A DNA stretch of 64,000 nt from Helichrysum umbraculigerum. Its lineage: Eukaryota; Streptophyta; Magnoliopsida; Asterales; Asteraceae. Positions 59,051 to 64,000 of the stretch are shown piece by piece. The stretch is from NCBI GenBank assembly GCA_949592205.1, contig CATIUR010000001.1:14027501-14091500 (forward strand), in the 5' to 3' direction. Within the stretch, counting starts at the first letter, position 1. Every line of letters begins with the position of its first letter. The notes below the pieces were generated by a model. That model was given only the letters and a program-made list of their open reading frames with translations. It did not search any database and was not told the DNA's origin. The translations under genes were made by a program, and so were the position numbers.

Positions 59051-59318
59051 AACAGTCTGTAACTTGTAACCAGTTAACTACTTAATTAGGACCTATGTAA
59101 TTCAACCGGATGTAACCATTCCCGGTACTTTTGTACTACTACTACTACTCTGTAATCTTTTGGAAAACCCGAACTTTGTATCCAACTTGTTTACCTAAAT
59201 GGAATATGATTATCACCTCGTGCTGTTATCGTGTATCTCATTATATACACTTGTGATATATCATAGTTTCATGCAAATAACTTATTCCACTTTCCTTGTT
59301 CTTTCCTTGATCAGCAGC

Positions 59319-62300
59319 ATGCCTCCTCCTCGACAAATCACCCTCACTGAAGCCGAAGTTGCGGGTCTGATTGCCCGTAGCGTGGCCCAAGCCCTAGCTA
59401 CCCGGACTTCAGCTCCTGGTAGCGAGGATACCGCTAACAATGGACCACAACCCAAGCCCTGCTCATATAAGGACTTCCAAAACTGCAAACCTCTGAACTT
59501 TGCAGGTACTGAGGGAGCAATCGGTCTAATACGTTGGATTGAGAAAGTTGAATCGGTATTCCTTATCTGCAACTGTGCGGAGGGGGACAAGGTTAAGTTC
59601 TCTGTTAGTACTTTTGCTGACACCGCACTCACGTGGTGGAACACCTATGCCCAAACTGTGGGCGTTGCCAATGCTTATAAACTCCCGTGGGAGGAGTTGA
59701 AGGAGATGTTAAGGGGTGAGTATTGCCCCAGGGATGAACTGAAACAACTGGAGCTGGAATTTTGGAACCACAAGATGCAAGGTGATGATATCACCGGGTA
59801 CACCAACCGTTTCCACCAACTGGCACTTCTGTGCCCATCCATGTTCGATCCTGAATACAAGAGGATCGAGAAATATATTGATGGACTGCCCGAGAAACTC
59901 CAGGACCTGGTGACTTCATCCAAACCAGGTACTATCCAGAATGCCATCCGTATGGCCCATGAACTTACGGCAAATGCTGTCCGCCGTAACACAACCTCAG
60001 CCCCACCTACAAACAACAAACGAAAGTGGGAAGGAAACCCCAACTCATCCAACCAAATCACCAACCGAAAGCCTGAGCCCCTTAGGGCTTATTCATCCGG
60101 CTCTTCAGAAAAGAAAGGGTACATTGGAAGCAAGCCCTACTGCCCCAAATGTAATCGTCACCATGACGGTTCCTGCCCTTGCACAAACTGCAAACGTTTT
60201 GGGCATCTGGCCAAAGATTGTCGAAACACCAGTGCCCCAAAGACTTGTTATGGGTGCGGAAGTCCTGGGCACTTTCAGAATAATTGCCCTAAGCAGAGAA
60301 ACAACAACAACAACCACAACAAACGGAACAACAACCCTGCTCGTAGCAGAGCATTTGTCATCAAAGCTGGGGAAGCTAGAGAAGACCCGAATGTTGTAAC
60401 GGGTACGTTTCTTCTCAACGATCTTACTGCTTCCGTATTATTTGATACCGGTGCTGATAGAAGTTTCATATCTGATGAGTTTTGCCCACTACTTAATATC
60501 ACCCCTTCGGCCTTTGATGTTAAGTACACCGTAGAACTCGCAAATGGTAAACTCATAGAAACCAATAGTGTGATACCTAATTGCACTTTAAACCTCGCAA
60601 ACGAAACCTTCTCAATCGATCTAATGCCTGTTGAACTAGGAAGTTTCGATGTCATCGTGGGTATGGACTGGTTGTCCAAGCATCGGGCCGAAATTGTTTG
60701 CCATGATAAGATCGTCCGAATTCCTCTCGCCGCCGGTAGTACCTTGATCATACAGGGGGAGACCGGTGGGTCGAGACTAAACTTAATCACCTGTTTAAAA
60801 ACCCGAAAATTTCTGAAAAAGGGTTACCCAGCAATTCTCGCGCACATCACTGAGAAAAAGTCGGAGGAGAAGCGACTTGAAGATGTGCCAATCGTTAGAG
60901 ACTTTCCTAAAGTCTTTCCAGAAGAACTACCTGGTTTACCTCCACCTAGACAGGTCGAGTTCTCGATTGATCTCGTGCCGGGTGCCGCACCGGTGGCCCG
61001 AGCACCGTACCGCCTAGCCCCATCCGAAGTTCAGGAGTTGTCTACTCAGTTACAGGAACTCCTGGATAGAGGATTCATCATACCGAGTTCTTCACCTTGG
61101 GGAGCTCCGGTCTTGTTTGTCAAAAAGAAAGACGGTTCATTCAGAATGTGCATTGACTACCGAGAGTTGAACAAACTAACCGTCAAGAACCGATACCCAC
61201 TTCCTCGAATCGACGATCTGTTCGATCAACTTCAAGGATCAAGCTGTTATTCAAAGATTGACCTTCGATCGGGTTATCACCAATTGCGTGTTCGTGATGC
61301 CGACATCCCAAAAACCGCATTCAGAACCCGTTACGGGCACTACGAGTTCCAAGTGATGCCATTTGGTCTAACCAACGCACCGGCTGTATTCATGGACCTT
61401 ATGAATCGGGTGTGTAAACCTTATCTCGACAAGTTTGTCATTGTGTTCATCGATGACATCCTCATATACTCACGAAACGAACAAGAACACGCACAACACC
61501 TCAGAACCATCCTAGAACTACTTAGACACGAGGAGCTTTACGCCAAATTCTCTAAGTGTGAGTTCTGGATAAAAACCGTTCAATTCCTTGGACACGTTAT
61601 CGACAGTCAGGGAATTCATGTAGACCCGTCAAAAATCGAGGCCATCAAGAACTGGCAAACGCCAACCACTCCCACCGAGGTACGCCAATTCTTGGGATTG
61701 GCGGGGTATTATCGCCGATTCATCGAGAACTTCTCAAAAATAGCCTTGCCACTTACAACACTGACTCAGAAAGACAAAAAGTTCGATTGGACTGATAAAC
61801 AAGAGTCAGCATTTCAGCTGTTGAAACTAAAGCTTTGCAGTGCACCCATTCTATCCTTACCCGAAGGCACCGATGACTTCGTGGTATACTGCGATGCTTC
61901 TCACCAAGGTCTCGGTTGCGTGTTGATGCAACGAGACAAGGTCATTGCTTACGCCTCCCGACAACTTAAAGTTCACGAGAAGAACTACACAACTCACGAC
62001 CTCGAGTTAGGGGCCGTGGTATTCGCTCTCAAAATCTGGAGACACTACCTTTATGGTACCCGAAGTACTGTATTTACCGACCACAAAAGCCTCCAACACA
62101 TCTTCGACCAAAAAGATCTTAACATGAGGCAACGTCGATGGATCGAGTTGCTCACCGATTACGACTGTGAGATCAAATATCATCCGGGTAAGGCAAACGT
62201 GGTTGCCGATGCTCTCAGTCGTAAGGAACCTACAAAACCACTTCAAGTCCGAGCCCTCAGTATGACCATTCACAACGATTTGAATATTCAGATTCTCACC

Positions 62301-62735
62301 GCTCAACTCGAAGCTCTCAAACCCGATAATGTCAAAAACGAGGCCTTACGAGGCATGGATAAACAGTTCGAAATCAAACCTAATGGAGTTAGGTACTTCT
62401 CTAACCGAATCTGGTTGCCTAGTTTTGGGAACCTGCGGGACTTGGTGATGGATGAAGCTCACAAGTCCAAATATTCTATCCACCCGGGATCCAATAAAAT
62501 GTATCACGGGATCAAAGAGTTTTACTGGTGGCCGAACATGAAAGCTGACATTGCCTTGTACGTCAGCAAATGCTTAACTTGTTCCAAGGTCAAAGCCGAA
62601 TACCAGAAACCTTCCGGCTTACTCCGATCAGACCGTAACGTCGCAGAGACGCTGGGCTCTCTGCGACGTAGTCAAAAACGTCGCAATAACCTCACAACGT
62701 CGCATATAGCGACGTCATCCCCAACGTCGCATTGA
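59319..62735 (+). CDS. Tekay-like Gypsy gag-pol, truncated in integrase
   Basis: Starts at ATG 59319 (MPPPRQITLTEAEVAG); the 40 codons open before it have no counterpart. No stop or shift in 1101 codons. Gag core about residues 50-240; a CxxC-rich segment from Cys275; zinc knuckles from about 288 (CTNCKRFGHLAKDC) and 310 (CYGCGSPGHFQNNC). Protease DTGA near 376. RT with IDYRELNKLT and catalytic FIDD near 710. RNase H from about 855 (YCDAS) to ADALSRK. Integrase HHCC finger ending CLTCSK near 1085. At 62622 the frame passes into LTR sequence and ends 37 codons later at TGA, so the integrase core and any chromodomain are absent. Gag, protease and RT may be functional; integration is not. Confidence 0.92.
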   Translation: MPPPRQITLTEAEVAGLIARSVAQALATRTSAPGSEDTANNGPQPKPCSYKDFQNCKPLNFAGTEGAIGLIRWIEKVESVFLICNCAEGDKVKFSVSTFADTALTWWNTYAQTVGVANAYKLPWEELKEMLRGEYCPRDELKQLELEFWNHKMQGDDITGYTNRFHQLALLCPSMFDPEYKRIEKYIDGLPEKLQDLVTSSKPGTIQNAIRMAHELTANAVRRNTTSAPPTNNKRKWEGNPNSSNQITNRKPEPLRAYSSGSSEKKGYIGSKPYCPKCNRHHDGSCPCTNCKRFGHLAKDCRNTSAPKTCYGCGSPGHFQNNCPKQRNNNNNHNKRNNNPARSRAFVIKAGEAREDPNVVTGTFLLNDLTASVLFDTGADRSFISDEFCPLLNITPSAFDVKYTVELANGKLIETNSVIPNCTLNLANETFSIDLMPVELGSFDVIVGMDWLSKHRAEIVCHDKIVRIPLAAGSTLIIQGETGGSRLNLITCLKTRKFLKKGYPAILAHITEKKSEEKRLEDVPIVRDFPKVFPEELPGLPPPRQVEFSIDLVPGAAPVARAPYRLAPSEVQELSTQLQELLDRGFIIPSSSPWGAPVLFVKKKDGSFRMCIDYRELNKLTVKNRYPLPRIDDLFDQLQGSSCYSKIDLRSGYHQLRVRDADIPKTAFRTRYGHYEFQVMPFGLTNAPAVFMDLMNRVCKPYLDKFVIVFIDDILIYSRNEQEHAQHLRTILELLRHEELYAKFSKCEFWIKTVQFLGHVIDSQGIHVDPSKIEAIKNWQTPTTPTEVRQFLGLAGYYRRFIENFSKIALPLTTLTQKDKKFDWTDKQESAFQLLKLKLCSAPILSLPEGTDDFVVYCDASHQGLGCVLMQRDKVIAYASRQLKVHEKNYTTHDLELGAVVFALKIWRHYLYGTRSTVFTDHKSLQHIFDQKDLNMRQRRWIELLTDYDCEIKYHPGKANVVADALSRKEPTKPLQVRALSMTIHNDLNIQILTAQLEALKPDNVKNEALRGMDKQFEIKPNGVRYFSNRIWLPSFGNLRDLVMDEAHKSKYSIHPGSNKMYHGIKEFYWWPNMKADIALYVSKCLTCSKVKAEYQKPSGLLRSDRNVAETLGSLRRSQKRRNNLTTSHIATSSPTSH

Positions 62736-64000
62736 CTTGCGAACGTCACACTAGCGACGCAGCCCATTACGTCGCATTAACTTGTGGATGTCGCACGTAG
62801 CGACGTAGACTTTAACGTCGCAAACCGAACTAGCGTCGCACTTAGCGACGCAACACCCTACGTCGCATTGAATTGCGAAGGCCGCATAATGCGATGCACA
62901 CGCCCACGTCGCACCTTACGTCGCTTGCGACGTCGCACCCAACGTCGCATAAAACAGAACCCTGAAAACTCAGATTTTTACTAAGTGTCGGAACCAGAAT
63001 TTTACCACCTAATTTCACTCCAAACCCAGCTCGACCCCGCCAGGGGCTGCTGCCCCCGGACCCCCGTACTTAGATTCCATAAGCACATTTCTCACCAAGT
63101 GTCAAACTTGTACAATTTCAAATACTTATACAATACGAATTATCGAACATAATAGAACATACTTTTCAAGTGCAATCACTCTAAATCGCGTTATAAGTGA
63201 TAAAACTTTAATCATAACGAATCACCAACGGGCCGAACACTTTATTACAAACGATAACGAACCCACATTTGGACAACGGGTTGTATGGACAACTAGCCTA
63301 GATGGTCTTGCGAGACATCTACTTACTTAACCTTACATGTTTAGGCATTTAAAGGTTACGGTTTCGAAGAACCTACACGCTACTTACAGTTTTTCAACTG
63401 CTTACTACTAGGCTCAGGTGAGTCTTACAGCCCCATTTTTACTGTTTTACATACGGGGTGAGATACATTGCTTACTTTTCTTGAACACAAGTACTAAACT
63501 GCTTACTATACCAAACGGAATTGCATGAGTTATTTACTACTTACAGAAGTCTCTCCATCATATATCGTTAGTTATGGACTTAAGCGCGAACACTAGTTAA
63601 TGGATCCATTAGGGAAATGACCCTCCCCACCCGGGGCAGTAGCGCTGCCATGTACTGATTTACACGTAGAAACGGGTGACTACTTATTCGTTACTTATGC
63701 TTGCTCAATTACGAGCATGTCACGGGAGCAACTGATTATTTACGGGTTAAGCTTCGATTATGAGCCTCATGGCAACGGTATAACTTAATTACTTTACTTT
63801 TGCTGGATTTGCAAATACTTGATATACGCCTGCGGGCACTACCGATGAAATCTTGTGTTCAAACTGATTATTTACTGATAAACCTGTGAGATTCACCAAC
63901 CTTTTGGTTGACCATTTTTAACATGTATTCTCAGGTACACTTACGGAGTAGGATCACTCCAGGATCACTAGCTAGAGTCGCATGATTTCCAAACTGCATT
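62622..64000 (+). mobile_element. Tekay-like Gypsy 3' LTR, 5'-truncated
   Basis: Aligns gap-free with 56588-57966 (offset 6034) and continues past the window edge. The first 840 bp of the LTR and the 3' part of pol are deleted. About ten differences in 1379 bp were seen (for example at the equivalents of 56601 and 56750), indicating a young insertion. Confidence 0.92.
62631..62955. repeat. ACGTCGC / GCGACGT array, 3' LTR
   Basis: Same array as at 56595-56935. Several differences from the 5' LTR fall in the motifs themselves, including GTCGAACTT against GTCGCACTT, and three changes near 62882-62896. Confidence 0.9.

Noticed and set aside
59199..59318. Forty extra N-terminal codons on the Gypsy polyprotein
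   Set aside because: The relative's Gag starts at the internal Met (MPP...RQITL), and the extra part is leader sequence.

Overview
This window looks like repeat-dense nuclear DNA of a flowering plant. The evidence is the LTR retrotransposons primed by initiator-Met tRNA (TGGTATCAGAGC), the Athila-, Tekay- and Copia-type proteins, a hAT transposon of the plant BED-finger type, Mutator, Stowaway and Helitron-like elements, and GT-AG introns. The protein flavour resembles large eudicot genomes such as Asteraceae, but that is inference. Nothing prokaryotic is present.

Layout. (1) 1-8668: left copy of a near-identical direct duplication. It holds a Copia element (LTR, tRNA-Met primer site, gag broken by a 2357-bp solo LTR), a hAT-like non-autonomous insert and the 3' end of a small Gypsy element. 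(2) 8669-27351: the spacer, made almost entirely of nested retroelements: a cut Gypsy LTR, a Copia-type 3' end with its LTR, a minus-strand Tekay-like Gypsy (gag and 3.5-kb LTR), then a large decayed Athila-like element with an extra 221-aa ORF and a long 3' LTR. (3) 27352-36040: right copy of the duplication, at least seven base changes and one 21-bp microsatellite change away from the left copy; here the terminal Gypsy LTR is complete (to 36099). (4) 36100-48197: the most host-like part, with a two-exon cysteine-rich membrane-protein gene on the minus strand (42864-43433), a possible first exon, LINE and Copia relics, and several MITEs with target-site duplications (TSDs). (5) 48198-54111: a complete hAT transposon with an 8-bp TSD, an intact transposase and a second intron-containing gene; a 347-bp relative with similar ends lies beside it. 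(6) 54577-55747: a probable Helitron end and unassigned DNA. (7) 55748-64000: a young Tekay-like Gypsy with an extra coiled-coil ORF and a long open gag-pol frame; a deletion has fused its integrase to the middle of its 3' LTR.

Most noteworthy are the two-gene hAT element and its satellite, and the arrays of short CpG-rich palindromes that recur, with a different core sequence each time, in the LTRs or leaders of unrelated elements. The 8.7-kb duplication also records an order of events: Copia insertion, solo-LTR formation, duplication, then damage to the left copy.

All calls are by eye. No database search, alignment program or splice predictor was available.
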